A stretch of 64,000 nucleotides of DNA from Eudromia elegans (lineage: Eukaryota; Chordata; Aves; Tinamiformes; Tinamidae), in NCBI GenBank assembly GCA_003342815.1, contig PTEX01000295.1, forward strand, positions 479,890 to 543,889, read 5' to 3'. Every line of letters starts with the position of its first letter. Position 1 is the first letter of the stretch. The position numbers and the translations under genes were made by a program. The notes below the pieces were generated by a model. The model was not told the origin of the DNA. It saw only the letters and a program-made list of their open reading frames with translations, and made no database searches. Below, in pieces: positions 23,056 to 37,527 of this stretch.

Positions 23056-25820
23056 TTCTGTGCAGAATGTGGGTTTTGGGAAGACTTTTGCCTACATCTT
23101 GCTGCTGTTTCTTTCCCGTTGATTACTCGGCTGGCAGGAGAGCATCTCTGAGCAGAGCTGTTTCAGTGCGAGGTTGAGGTCGAGGATCCGTCTTGGTGCT
23201 GGTGCTGCAGCCGAGGACTTGGTTTTATCGGCCCCATTCGGGCAGCAGAGATCTGCTCTGGGCACCATGAAGGGAAAGGAATAAGATGGTGAGGCTGCAG
23301 CTGGCTCTTTGCAGCAGCTAAATATAGAAAAAATAGCACGGAGCAGGGGGGAAAATGTTCACTCTGCTGACTGGGCTATATTTAGGTGTCAGATAAACAG
23401 ATAGTTTGCTTTTGACCCTCCTCCTCACACCCCCAAAACAGCTTTCTGTGCTATCTGTGAATGTCTTGGTTGTTCCTGGCTTCTATTCTTTGTATATATT
23501 AAAAAAAAAAGAATAATTCTGCCTGATAGGGAAAGGAGATGTGTTACAGCCAAAACAATCTAAAAAGATGAGCGTTCATGTACGTGTTCCCTCTGCCACT
23601 CTTGCTTTGTAGCCTTTTGTTATGTCTCTCTCCTTAGGATGTGCTGATTTGAAACCCGGTTACTGCCTAAAATGCAGAGAAATACCCTACTATGGCTAAG
23701 AGCTATAGGCTGCATGATAAACATCTACTATAGCTGCTGCATTTGATATCACTTGTGGCTTTTAACCTTGCAACAGGCTACTTTCCCAGTAGCGAGTGCA
23801 TGGTGAGCTCTCCTTTTCCATCAGTACATAAGTGCTTTTTTTTCTTTTTGATTCTCTTTTATTAAAAAATAAACAGTGTAATCTTCTGCCAGGAGAGATC
23901 AGGACAGGCAGTCCTCAGAGCTGCAACTGTTGCTTTGTGCTTGCAGAAAAGGCTTTCACATGCCCACGTAAAACTCTTCCCACAACCTTAGAGGTGGCCT
24001 GAGTGCCATGTGAAGTTATTTTACTAGTGGAATTTTGCTTCTCACAGACATACTGATCTTTTTATTATAAGAAAATAACAATAAAATCTTCTTTTCCTTC
24101 CTTGTAAATTACAAAAGGCAGCCTGGGTGTTTGATGTATTGCAGAGGGAGGAGAGTGTTCAGTGTGTCCCAGCCCTGCAGACTTAGATCTCACTTGTAAA
24201 CTCCTGATTTTTCTCTCTTGGGCAGCACTAACTGTAATTTCTTTGTATGGATGGATACCTGGCAGTTAGAAGTTAGGTTTCAGAGCAAATTAAACTGCAA
24301 ACTGCAAGTCTGGGGTTTTACCAAAAACACATGGTTTAAGTATCCATCAAGCTTCTGATTCGTGGGCATAGATCTGTTTTTTTTCCCCCCTTCTCCTGCG
24401 AGACAAACTCGACTTTTCCAAGTTTCCATTTAAATAACATCATTTAATGCATGTATTGGTTAAGGACAGATTTGTTTAGGGTTGTTTTTTTCCTACTAAC
24501 CTGATGGTGGATGAGGAGCTTTAAAACCAGCCTCGCTGCCGTTAGAGATGTCCGATGGGCAGTTTTGAGTAGTTAATTTTGGAAAACTTGGCCTGTTTTC
24601 CTTTTTTCCTCTAGTCTAGCTGTGAGGGGCCCAACTTGATTGATGGAGAGACCAACTGGTCGCTTGGGATTTCTGCTGCTGAACTTCCAGCTGGGTATGT
24701 TGGGCAGTAAGTGAAATGAGAGCACCTGCAAGCAGCAGTTCTGCCTGCTGTCACCTTGTTTGCCAAGACCTGGCAAGAGCCTCTACTTCTCTTGCCTGCT
24801 TGGGAGAGAAATTTGGTAGTCGCAGGGCTGAAACTTGGGGTGCTTCCTCCTTCGACCAGGTTTTGGGCTGTATTCGTGGATACTGCTTCAGGAGCACAGG
24901 ACCTGGTAGAAGTCCCCCAGCTCTTGGACATTCACTGGACCTTGGAGATGGTGGTAGGAGAACATCAAGGGTGAAATGTTATCAAAGCTTAAATTTTCTA
25001 ATTAGGGTTGGTAGAGAGAGATTGTATACGTGTGTATATATATTTTATTTTATTATGGTCTTAGTTGAAGGCAGTCACAGCATTTAATGAGAAATGATGT
25101 AGCCGAGATTGGTTTAGATGAGTTTTCTATGTTTCCTCATTCATTTTCCTGAATTATCCGGGTCCTGGAAGGGCTATTTGCAACACTAGCATCTCCTTAA
25201 GTGCTATTAGCTGCACAGCCTAAGTGGTCTTAGGCAGCTGGCTCTGTGTGTTTTTGCTGTGGCAAAAATCACCATAAAACTTGTTTATGTTGAAATTGTG
25301 GTTCATTGGGAAAAGATTAAAAGAAATTCTAGCTCGTAATGAAATCAAGATAGGCTCAAGATAATAACACTGACAGCTTAACATTGTTGAAGGATTTTTC
25401 CAGACCTCCTCAATAATTAATATGAAAATATTGATCATTGGGGCACAATTCAGTGATTGGAAGGTGGCAGGTGGTCGGAAGCAGATTTTTTTCTGCCCCA
25501 GAGACCCAGATAAAGCGTAGACCAATATTTAACCCCCCTCCTACTCCCTCTGTGCCCTTTGCATTTTATTTCCTCGCCCACAGAGTAATGTAGAGCTTTG
25601 TCCTTGCTCTAAAATACTCTGCAGCTGAACAGGATTTGTAACTCTGCCTTATCCAAGCAACCTGTTTAAGTGTTGCAAAAACAAATGTAGTAATTGAAAG
25701 AACAAACATTCATCGCCGTGTTGCCTTCATTGCATGAAGAATGGTTTACATACCTCAAGTGAGTCTGAAGAGGTAAAAATGAGGAGGTAAAAACATTCTT
25801 ATTTTTTCTTTCTTTCTTTC

Positions 25821-25853
25821 CACACACACACCCCCACACCCACACACCCCCCC
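25821..25853 (+). repeat. CA/C-rich simple repeat
   Basis: CACACA mixed with C runs, preceded by a TTTC repeat at about 25806-25820, so the whole stretch is a polypyrimidine-to-CA compound repeat. Confidence 0.8.
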
Positions 25854-26414
25854 AAAAAGGGCCAATCTACAGCTGCTGGAAAGGATTAAACATAAAATAA
25901 TCGGGTTTAGTAGTACAGTGATGCTGAAGCTCTGCAGGCCGCATATGATTTACTTGCGCTTTATAAATAGAACAGCACTATGTCTTTATTGAAAAAACAC
26001 CTGTAAAGCAGCATACTGATTTACTATTCACCATATATTGTGGTTTTAAAGATGTTCATTCCTTGGCTGGAAAGGTAAACTGTGCGAGTAGGGTTTTGGA
26101 CTGGATAGTGTGGTGCATTCCAGCCTTCTCGCAGCTCTGCCCAAGAATGCTGGTACGTGACCACGGCGGGTGCAGATGGGCAGACTGGCCCCTTGTCTTG
26201 GTCTCGGCAGGAGCTCTCCTGTGAATGTGGCAGAGGCCCTGAGCTAGTCAGCGTGGGGTTTAATCTGCCTCCAGAAGAGACTTTGTCCAGGTTGCCCCGT
26301 CTGAACCTAACACAAACCAGCACTGATAGGTCTTGATAGCACAAAACGCGCTCAGGACTTAACAAGCTGGGGCCATGGGTCCTACTTCAAAGCTGCTTTT
26401 GATCCCTGGAGGTC

Positions 26415-26436
26415 TTTTTTTTTTTTTTTTTTTTTT
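26415..26436 (+). repeat. Poly(T) run of 22
   Basis: Pure T run in intron 1 followed by GATC; no CR1 tail or other element recognised beside it. Confidence 0.9.
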
Positions 26437-29400
26437 GATCTTAGGATTATTTCTGCTTTTTGTTCCCATTTCTTTTACCAAGCTGGCAGAGTCCATATCA
26501 TTGAGATGAGCTGCCAGTTACTGTGGCTCGTGCGGCGAGGAAGTTACTCGGCATGTCATGTACCTTGTGAGACTTGTCACCAAATATTAACACCATATAG
26601 AGAAGGCAAAACAGGGCGAGTCAAATCCTAACGTCGCTTTAGTAGTGATTTAGGGGTCCTGCACCTCATAACATGTAAAGGACGCCAAGAGGAAGGAGGA
26701 GTGGACCTGGTGGTGTCATGGCAGACATGCAAAACCGAGGAGTTTCTTTCCTTGCAAGAGGCGACTGTCCTGTGCTTTGTAGTGGATTTCCAAAGTTTTG
26801 CCTGTGTGTCATCGTAGCTAAAGGAGTTGATAGATGAGCAGAGGAATTTCGCTCAGGAGGTGAATTGCGGCCGACCTGGGCAGTCCAGCTGAAATCTGCT
26901 GGATATGAAAGGTGCTTCAGACCTTCCGTGAAGGCAGGCGGGTGAACCCTGGCCCCTGGACAAGACTACAATAATATCTCTGTCTTTCAGGTGCCGCTCT
27001 TAGACATCAGCTTCTGTTTCTTGTTATTGTCGGGATTTGCTTTCCAGCTCGGGCTGCTGTTGCTGGCAGAGAGCAGATAATAGACTGAATCCAGATAAAA
27101 ACCCTGCACTGAAGGTTGTGTTGGTTGGTCTCTCCGTGCACAGATTTGTACCTGTTTTGTTCTGCAGGCTCGCTGAGGAGACACAGGGGCTATGTGCATT
27201 GGGGTTTGTCAGGGAGTTTCCATGGTAGATACAGAGGATTTAACGCAGGCAGGGATTGAGCTCCTTGAGCACGGTCTCCTCGTGAATATGCAATGTATAA
27301 TTTAGAGAAAAACAGCTAGTGTTCCATTTCGACTTTGAGGCAAAGAAGTGCTGGAGCATCTTTAAAAAAAATGCAGTTGAGTGTCTTTGGTATTAAGTAA
27401 CATTCTGTGATTCTGTAATATCTCTTTAGGTGGTGTTAAACCATATGTAACATAATTTCTGCTCGCTTCAGGAGTCCCTGTTTCCTATTAAAAAAATTAT
27501 ATATATATATATAGTACAGGTACCTCTGCTCTGTCCCTTTTCCTCTTCTACTCTTATGTTAACCCCCAAGGGCTCTTCCTTAGTTCCTCTTCCAAGTCTT
27601 CTGTCTCCTCCTTGAGACTGTCAGCTGCTGGCGTGCAGTTCCAGCTTCCCATTTAAGGAAGGTGATCCAGAGGAAGTGCTGTGGGAACAGCCCTTTCCCC
27701 TTTTGGATATGGGCAAAGCTGGGTAAAGTAGTTCATGGGGAGCAAGGGCCCAGAGCTCTGCCCGTAGCCATAGTATGCGTTGCAAATGGGGCCGCCAGGG
27801 GCTCAGAGTGCCCTGTGTTGCTCCTCAGGAATGTTTTGCGAGTACCGCATGCAGCTGGGTTCTGGTTAGCACCTTGCAGAGATGTCGAAGCATTGGAAAT
27901 GGGTGGCCAAGGGTCTTTCCCGTTGATCCTTCCATGGGTTCTACCTGAGGGAGCAAACTCTAGATCTGGAGCATCGCTGTGAAGGGGGTGTTTTGTGGGC
28001 CTTGATGCTTGACATTGCACAAAATGCCCGTCCCAGAGGCTTGGGCATTAGAGCCTTAATCCTTCACGCACTGCTCGAAATGGTCTCAGGTCCTGCTGAG
28101 AGGACCACGAGGTGGCTCTCGAGCCTCTTTGCAAATCTCTGCACTTGGAGATTGTGCTTTTATTGAGTTGTCCATTTACCTACCAGCAAATCTATATCCA
28201 TCTGTCCTTTTTTTCTAGTGTTTGCGTTATCCCAGTCCATGTTCACCTGTGCTCGTTGGTTTAGCAGTGCTTGAATGAGAAATCCCCGCTCCCCGCTATG
28301 TGACGGTTGCAAACTGCAGCTCCGTTTGTGCCGAGAGCCACAGCTGCCCATGCTGGCAGATCCACAGGCCCTCCATTGCCCTGGCCTAGCCGTGAATCCT
28401 GGGCATTCCTACTTTGTTACAGGAATGGCTTTCCTGGCGTGCTGCAGGGAGATAAACCAGCAGTCTGTTTAGTGCACCTTGTTGCCCATCCTCAAGACAG
28501 AGGCAAAGCTCTAGTGCTTGTTGAGATTGTCCAGCTTATAAGGAGTGGGAGACCTGGCAGCTTTTCCTTGGGAATAACCTCAGGTCTTTCACGCTGGGTT
28601 TCAGTCTGCCCTCCTGCAGAGCTGCAGTGCCAGCAGGGCCCCATTCTCCACCACTTGCTCAAAGGAGCCTGTTCCCTGGGGTGCATGTGGTCCTTGGGCA
28701 GCCACTTTGCATCCTTCCACCACCCTTTTGCCTTGGGACATGGCTGTTTCTGTTGGCATTCCTGCATATAAGTGATGCCGTAAAACATCAGCTTGCTGGC
28801 AAGCGGGTTGTGCAGACATACCTCGCTGCTTGTAAGGAATACAGTGCTCCTACCTGGGCTGAAATCCCTAGAGACCTTCCAAGCCCTTAGAGGGCTCTTC
28901 TTTCAATCTGAGAAGGGCCATTTCCCAAAGTTCTTGGAATTACATAGGGTTTTCCTTGGGTGATTGATGTTTAGGTTGTTGGGAGTTGGCTGTTGAGTTG
29001 CTTGGCTGGAGGCACTTGCTAATCTGGTTGGTCCTAGGACAAGATGTGGTCTGCTAGACAGCACTCCCATGACATTCCCAGGACTTGCCGTTCTATCGTA
29101 TCCCCAAGGAGCCCTTCTTAAAGCAGCTACATCAGCAGCACTTGTTAAATCCGTCTGCCTTGACTCTTGAGACGAAAGTGTTATTTAGGTAATCCCATAC
29201 ATCTGCTCTCAAGCACTTGTCTCGCAGCCTGGCAGCTAAAATCAGTCCTTTTCCTGTCTCTTAAAGAAGCAAGAGGTATTTCTCTTCTGAATCCTTATGA
29301 GTACTTATTAACAAGCTAGGGATTCTGCAAGTTGCCCTCGATAGTGCTTGAACCCAGGCACTTCTCTGGGGCTCCTTGTGTGCTAGGAGCAGCAGAGCAA

Positions 29401-32400
29401 TGGGTCTTGCCTAAACAAAAGCACCTGTAGAAGCAGCTTGCAGTGTGTTTGTGATCTGAGGGAGACGAGACTGAGCGCTCTCTGCTCCGAGGAGCTCTAA
29501 TTGGGTTTCTGCATCTATTTAAATTAGGTTATTGTCCTCTTGGCAGATTTCCTGCTTCTTGCACCAGGGCAAAGTCCATCTGCTCGCAATAACTTTCTTC
29601 TCCAGGGCATCTGACCACAGTTCTATGTCTGCCTGTTCGTTTATCATGGCGCGATGATAAGACACAGACCTCAGAGTACAGTAATAAACTTTGGAGAACT
29701 GTTCTTAGGTGCCATTTAGCTGGGCTCCTTATATTCGCCTCCAGTCAGCGGTTACTGCTTGGGAGCTGCCCAGACCAGAAGCGCATGTGGGTGAGTGACT
29801 GATGAACAAACCCTGGCCTCAAAGTGATGGAGATGAACTGGAGGAGTTCAATCTCTGGAACCCATCATAACCTAAGGGTTCACGTATATATTGTTTTCCC
29901 CTTCTGCTTTCATTAACTTGAAACATTTGCATTGAACATGGCATCGTGACGTGTGTTTTTCAGCTAGGCATGTGTCTGCCTCTTAGAGAGGCTCCATCCT
30001 TCCTTCTCTATGAAGCCACTACATGTTTTGGCCTGTAGCTACTTGGCCAAAGCTGATACATCAGGGGACCATTTGCTTCAACAAGTGGTTGTATATTGGC
30101 TAATAAATAGCGAATATATCCTCTTCAAAGGTATCAGTAGGGGCTTCTGATGTAGCTTCCTTGGAGACAACAGGTATTTCAAAGGAGGCAAACTCTGTTG
30201 GCAAGAGTCAACTCTTCCTTGCCGGTGCGCCAACATTTCTGGTTTCTAAAGCTGCCCTTGGTGGTGGTGTTTTTTTTGTGCACTTTGGTGACCTTTTTGT
30301 AGAATGCAAAATACCCTCTTAGAAAGCAAAGGGTGAGTTAAGATGTGTGAGGTAAGACGTGCTGAAATACAAGAGTGAACACAGTAGCTCATGGTATTTT
30401 TGCACTGACCTTTTTCAGCGTAAGTGAAAGGAGAGGGCAACTTTTCTCTTAAACTGTTCCACGTTTTAAATGCCGATGCTCAGAAATAGAGCCACAAGGT
30501 AACCACGTGGCCTGTTACGTTTAGAAACCTGAACTAGAGCTCTCTGTCCACTTGCTCTTCTGTTCCCACAGCTCAGAGCAGTGCTTAAGTCAGGGCAGGT
30601 TTTAGTGTTGCCGTGAGAGCTCAGCTGACTTCCCGGTTGCTCGCACCTTGAACCAACGTGTCAGTTCAGGAGATTTCGGTGTACATCTCCAAACAGCATC
30701 TTCTTCCTCCGGCAACAGAGCAGCAGGCAGGGCCCAAGGCATTCGAGGTCCTTCTTGATCCCGTTTAGATTTTGAAGTCCCAATGCCCTTGGATATCATA
30801 CTGCAAAAAAGGCCAAGAGATGGTCAGAAAATGGAGCAGAGCAGAAGATTTTTCCTGTGTAGTCTGGGACACGAATCCTCCTGTGTTTCCAGTAAATAGG
30901 ATCAGAGTAACTCAGGAGTTATATGTAAAATTCTCTTTAAGAAGCAATTTAAGGCGGGCTTTAGCTGTAGCCAAAATAAACGGGTAACACAGAGTCAGTG
31001 AGTATTGGTGACATTACAGACCGAACGAGACCTGAGGTCCAGACTCCTCTGCAGCCTCCTGCTCCCCGGAGTACATGAACCTTAAAGAGAGCACCCATAT
31101 ATTTTTATGGCAGGTGTAACTGCGTCAAGGCATCATCTGGGAGCCCGTGCCCTAGAAAGCCACATTTTCTATTGCGTTGCAAAAGGCGTAAGCTGCCCTA
31201 TTCTTCCAAAATTTGATATTACACCACCAACTTTTAGTGCAGAAATCTGGAGCGGTGTGGAGGAACTTCTGTAGTGGTCTTTCTGCACAAAGCATTTGTG
31301 AAAACATAAGCACAAAATGGGGGTAAGTCTTGGCAGCCCTCTAAATTCATAACATGGAAGAAAAAGTGTCCTAAAAACCAGTGATTTTTGTTTGGGTGAC
31401 TTGTGAACAGGAGGGAAGAAATTTGTAAGTGGTAGCTCCCATGTTTTGGTGTTGAGCAGCCTGGAATGTGGTGAGCACGGTCTGTGCTCGCACAACGTGG
31501 CATTTTGGGGTAAATCTGCAAAAATGCCGCTGTGTTAAGTTCCTGGAGAGCTGCGGTGGGTGCACGTTGACTTAGTCTGGCTCTTTCCAGCAGCGGTGAG
31601 GTAAACTGAGGACGATGCTGCTTGTTAGGGTGTCTCTGAGCAGTGTTTAGGATGTTTGCAGGGCATGAGCCCATCTCTCATGAGGAGTGAGTTGCAGCTC
31701 GTTTGAGTGCTCCAGCCCAGCAGTGAGTGCCCTGCTGTGCTCAGCCAAGCTCCTGTGGAGGTTTCCCCCTCAGAGCATCTGGGGTCATTTGTAGCAGTTG
31801 GTGCAGCTGTGAGGGGGAGGAAATGGCTTTTATTATCCTACACTGGATGGGTGTAAGTTTGTGCTGGGAAGTGTTTAAAACAACAAAGTTGGGAGAGAGG
31901 AAGAGTTCAAGGAATTGGTGTGGATTTTTCCTCTCTGTTGTTAAGTGACTCCAGTATGGACTGTTTTCTGTTTTTCTTACACTTGTGAACACTAGGCAAC
32001 TCAGATCTGCTCCCGTATATTCTGTTAGCATTGCCAAAGCTGAATTCCAGTCTCCTTTTTTCTTGGTCCACCTTTAACTCTTCCCAATAGCGCGTTCCTG
32101 GAAAAGCATGCTCATGTGGGTCTCTTCTGACCCAAGGCATGTGCAGACTCGGCTGCGTCGGTGCCGACCTTCCACCTGCCTGTGCGGGAGACGTGTGTGC
32201 GGTCGGGGACATTTGGCTGCTTGCTTGCCCTTGAATCCGGCCAACACACATCCACCGAGTTGGATTTGGCTGGAGGAGCCTCCCAGCCCTTCCTGGAGAG
32301 GGTTGGGCTGCCTTTGGAATTGCTCGTCCTGTCTCTGACAAACTTGATTGTTAATTTCTAAGGAAAAATGTAGTAGTGATTTAGTGCCCGCTTCCCTACG

Positions 32401-35115
32401 CCTGGAGAGCGATGATCCTATCTCTTGCAAATGACTGTCCACATTAGGAGCTGCTCAGCTTTAAAAGAAGTAAATCTTAATGCAAATGCACTCTTGAAAC
32501 AGGCTCATTTTGTGCTAGAATAGACTTTTCCAAGAGCGTAGGCTCCTTTTATTTGCAGACCGTTTCTGTTAAAGCCGCAAGTGCAAAAATGACATAAGCA
32601 CCCTTAAAAATTAAAGAACTGGACGAAAGTGGCAGCTCATTTAAATGAGTGACTTGTAAGTGCGCCCCTGATTACTTTTCAATGCGTGGAGACATTGACG
32701 CGATGCGCGTGGGATGGGTTCCCTTCCCCTGGAATATGGGATTCATTTGTGGGATTCACTGAAGGAAAGCTGCTCCGTAAAGGCAGGGCCGTGCCGTGCC
32801 AAGCAGGTGGGAATGGGGACCTGTGTGGCATGAATAACTTGTGTGCGTTATTAGCCTGACGAGCGCTCGCTTTCCTGGAACAATGGAGTTAATGTCACTG
32901 TAGCTATGACGATATATTTTTAGTATCTTAACTAATTCTCAGATGGTTCCAGCTAAGCTTGTCTATTATTTTCGAGGCAGATGGAGAAGGTCCTACTGAG
33001 AGGGATGGAAACCTCAAAGCACTGTCCATGCTGCGGCGTGACGCGAGGGCATTCAACGCACCGCTGCCCGTAGCATCTGGAGGTGAATCTGCTTCCTCCT
33101 GCTTCATTTGTATGTGCACCCCCCCTTAATTAGGGGCAGCTGGTTAAAGTAATACTTACAGGCATATATATTTTTAACGGTTGGATGCAGTGGGGTTATT
33201 ACCCAGACTGTTCGGTGGAGATATCCGAGTTTATTGCGCTGACTCTTGGCAGGGAGACTGTGTTATTGGTGTTGTGGCCAGCAGGGTTTTGGTCTTAATG
33301 GTTGTAGCACCTCATTGACATTAAAAGGGGTTGAATGACTTGGATGGCTCCTGCAAGGCTGAAGAACTTAGGTATTTTATGCTATGGCTGTGGTGGTTTG
33401 GAACAGGAGGTGGCTGGAACAGGAGGTTGCTGTTAAATTTGCAGGCTCTAGTAGTTTGCTCCCATCCTGCAAGTCCTGCTGCTTTCCCCCCACTATGAAC
33501 ATAGATAGATCTTTCTTCACCTCCATGCTGCTCTCCGTCATCAAGCAGACCACGTTTTCAGGGTTCCTTCAAATTGTTTGCTTGACTCCCCCAATAAAAC
33601 CTCCTTTTGCTTTTGTTGGCCTCTAAGTCAACAGAAGAGATCCAACCTCAACCATGTGTAAATTCCCTCCAGTTTCTGGAGTTTTATGAACGCCCCATTT
33701 GAAAGACTTGACCTTATTTTATTGCAGAGAAAGTCTCATTTTTGAGATCTCAAATGGAAGAAACTGTAGCTGTGGTTGACGTGAGTACCATGAAAGCTTT
33801 TCTCCTGCTATCTAATGGTTAGTACCTTTGTTGGGAGTGTTTCAGGGACCTGGGGGGATATCTGGGGCTGCCAGAGCAGTGCCCAACCAGGCTGTAGCCT
33901 AGAAAGGCTCCAGTCTCGTTGTGTAGCCCAGAAGAAGTGGGTTATCTGTCCTCTGCTCCACCCCACTCAACATTGCCAGCCTTGCCTTACCCAAAGTGAG
34001 AACAGCCTGGGAGGTTTTTGTTGGCTTGCTGTGGGAATGGCACTTCGTGAAGTCACACGAGGATTTGCGAGAGCAAAGTGTTTTCCTGGCACTTGAATCT
34101 CTGTTGTTTTTCCTTCCCTCACAGATGGTGGTGAAAAGTCTGCTCTGCTTCATGTCCTGCTTCTTAGTTGGGTGGGGGTTGATGGACTCTGAATGTGGAG
34201 GCACAGATTTTGTTGAAATAACCCCCAAACAGTCACAAACATAAAAATGCAAAGTGTTGGAGAACTACAGCTGTGCTGGAAATAGCCTTGCATCCCCAAT
34301 AACCTTGGATCCCTGCAAATAACCATTATAGCCCTGAGGATGACTTTGTTTGGACTTCTGTGCCCCTACTTCCAACTGCCTGTGAAGAAAGCACAATTCA
34401 TGAACATCCTTCTTAAAAGTCTTCTCCTCTTTCATCTTCTGTCTGTCATTTCAATGAAATATAACTCATGCTGATGCTGCAGGTTGCATTTGTCCACCAA
34501 GGCTTACATCAGCTATTTGTTCAGCCCGCAGAAGGAGATCCGTAGAGTGAGAAGCTGAGTGCAGAGGAGCTGGTGGACGTGTTTGGGGCTATGGGGCTGC
34601 TCTGGGTCTAGTCTGGTTGTACAAATTGGACACCTGTGGTGGTTGAAGCTGCAAGGTGGGAATGGCTGGGAGTTGCATCTTCAACACGCTCCTGGTGGCA
34701 TCTGCTTGTCTCTCTGGATTCTGTATTACCCAGTCTCTGTCATTTAATAGCAAATACAACCAGCTAAGTAAAAGCTTTAAATTTCTTGTGTGCCTATTGC
34801 TTCTGCGAGTGGAAGGCGTTTCAAGTAGCTGTTGTTAGTCTTTGAAGTCATCACAGACATGAAACTCATAGGCAAAAAGGATCTTGCAGTTGCCTGGAAT
34901 CTACTGTCTAATTCAAAAGTGGGTCTACAAAAACTTGTAGATAAGTTTTTTCTGGATTTTTTTTGTGGTTGCTTAGTCCTTTGCAGTTGGAATTTTATCA
35001 GATTTGGAGGAAAAAATTTGGAATTTTCACAGGAAAATACTGGCATGTTGGCAGAGCATGGTTGTGTGGCAGCACACTTGCAATGTGTGAGCTCAGCTGA
35101 TGGACGCGTAGATAA

Positions 35116-35358
<243 letters not shown>

Positions 35359-35918
35359 TAGAGACTGAACCATGAAAGCAGAAAAGAGAGTTGTTTCCAA
35401 GACAGAGATTAAGGACACAAATGTGTTTGGAAAATTGCTTGGAATATGCTTGCCTTGGAAAAAAAAGATACTAAAATGGTCCGTTGTGCTGTGTGCAGAA
35501 AGGTGGTCGAAACTCTTAACTTAGTGCTGAGATCCTTAGAATAAACCACCAGCTGCATTTAATCCTGTGGCTTTGAGCTGATGGCTTGCCTTTAAATTAA
35601 CGATTTATGGAGGAGAGTGTTGTTATAGAAATGGAAAATGAGACTTGACTGTCTCATTGGACCGGGAGAATGTAATAATGCCTCCCTGCCTTGTAAGAGG
35701 CTGAGGGTAAGTTGATAAATGCTGGTAAAGCATATTGGGATTTTGGCAGCAGCAGTGTATTGTGCCTCTGAAAATAGTATTTTTCTGCCTCGTGCATGAA
35801 ATGTTCAGTTTTTGTGCCTTAGCACACCTGATTTGTCACAGTGTGTGCTGCCTTAGGGTTTTATTTTCTCTGGGAACAAGAAAGGAGGGAATGTTCTGCT
35901 TTTGGGGGGATCCATCAG

Positions 35919-35952
35919 ATTTATTTATTTATTTATTATTTATTTATTTATA
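35919..35952 (+). repeat. (ATTT)n microsatellite with one deletion
   Basis: Eight ATTT-type units with one shortened to ATT, in intron 2 about 0.6 kb after exon 2. Confidence 0.9.
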
Positions 35953-37493
35953 AGCAAGTATTTGCTCTTCTGTAGGAATTTCTGTGCTGGATCAAACCTC
36001 ATGTCTTCCTACTGTGGCAGCTCTTTTGTATCCCTGCCCGGTGGTAATGAGTCCTGATACTGACAGCACTTTTAATTGAGCTCACACAGCAATAAAGAAA
36101 TCCTTGGTTTCATTTGGTATGGTACAAATGGGGAGATGCTTTTCCTATCTCCTTTTGCTCCTTACTTGAGCTCTCTGGTAGACTCGTGAGCGTTTTGGGC
36201 CATAAAAGCCCTCCCAGAATAACGGAGGTTTCTCTCTCTGCTGGGCCTTTTGAGCAAATATGGGAAAAACAACAGACTATGTATAACTTGAGTGTGTGTG
36301 TATGCATACATGCAGAAAAAAAATTCTTAAATTGTTCCTTTAAACAAGAGGATTTTTAAGGCAATAGGGATTCTTTTAAACATAGCTTCCTGCCAAGCTC
36401 TTAATGCTGTAGAGCTGCAAATGTTCTCTGCTGGCTTCCCAAAACAGCTTTAATGTTCTGTCCTTTTAAGGCTAGGTCTTTTCTCAGGGCATAGATTTGA
36501 TTCCCCCAACTTTTAGTATTTATACATTTTGCACATTCAAATGATATTTTTGCAATATGAAGTAGTTAGTGGGGAGGACTCCAAAGCAAGTTGGGATATG
36601 TTTCTACCTCAGCATTACATGGAGTGATTTAGGGTTTTTAATCCTCTCTTTGACTACGGAAACTGTTTTTGGGAGGTGCAGGTACGTGTCCTGTCGCTCC
36701 AAACAAACAGCTTTAAAACAATCCTCGAATGATGCCTCTTTCCCAGTCAAATCTGGTTGGATATGAGGGTGTCAGCTGGCAGTTCTGATTTCGCTTTCCA
36801 AAACGCTGCTGGTTCCAAGGCGCGAGCGCCATGCGGGTGCCTCCAGACGTTATGGTCGGCACTGGCCCTCAATGAAACCCTGCACTGGGAGCGTGCTCCC
36901 AAGAATGGGCATGTGCTCCTCTCTTGTGAGGCGTCTTCACGTTCTTCACAGAGATCTTCTTGGGTCTTCTTGAGCCCCTCTCCTAAAACTACTCACGTCC
37001 AAGGCGGCCTCGCGTCTTTGAGGCTCTTCAGCTTGTTCTTGTTGCTCCCTCATGCAGGTTTCTGTGGAGGACACCAGGACTTGGCTCTCCCCCAGGCTCT
37101 GCCTTTGGTCTTGTAACTTGATTTATGAGTATTTAGAGAGCTGCCTAAGTCTATGGAATGCTTTGCAAACAAAATTAGGGAGCATTTATAGTCCATGTTT
37201 GCACATAATGCAATGAGTGGTAATGGAGCTGGGAGATGATGTTATCAGTGGGTTGGGTTATGGTTATGACAGCAGGCTCATTGTTCATTTGGGCTTCTTA
37301 TTCTGTGCCTTCTCCGTTGCTCCAAAACACAATAAACCTTCTCCCCCCACCCTCCAAACCTGCTTATAAACTCAGTTCTTTATAAAGCTCTTCTGACAAA
37401 ACCTTTGTTAATGAACCGCCTAGTTGGATGTGAATACTTCATTTTCTCAGAAATCCCGTAGCACTGCGAATTTGTCTTTCATGGATTCTCTCT

Positions 37494-37494
<1 letters not shown>

Positions 37495-37526
<32 letters not shown>

Positions 37527-37527
37527 T
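37495..37527 (+). repeat. Poly(T) tract T12-C-T20
   Basis: Preceded by CTCTCT and followed by CCTTCCTT, so a longer polypyrimidine stretch of about 45 bp. Confidence 0.9.

Noticed and set aside
26070..26140. Possible CR1 3' remnant (GGGTTTTGGACTGGATAGTG...TTCCAGCC)
   Set aside because: Only a short, weak match with no neighbouring CR1 landmarks; could be chance.
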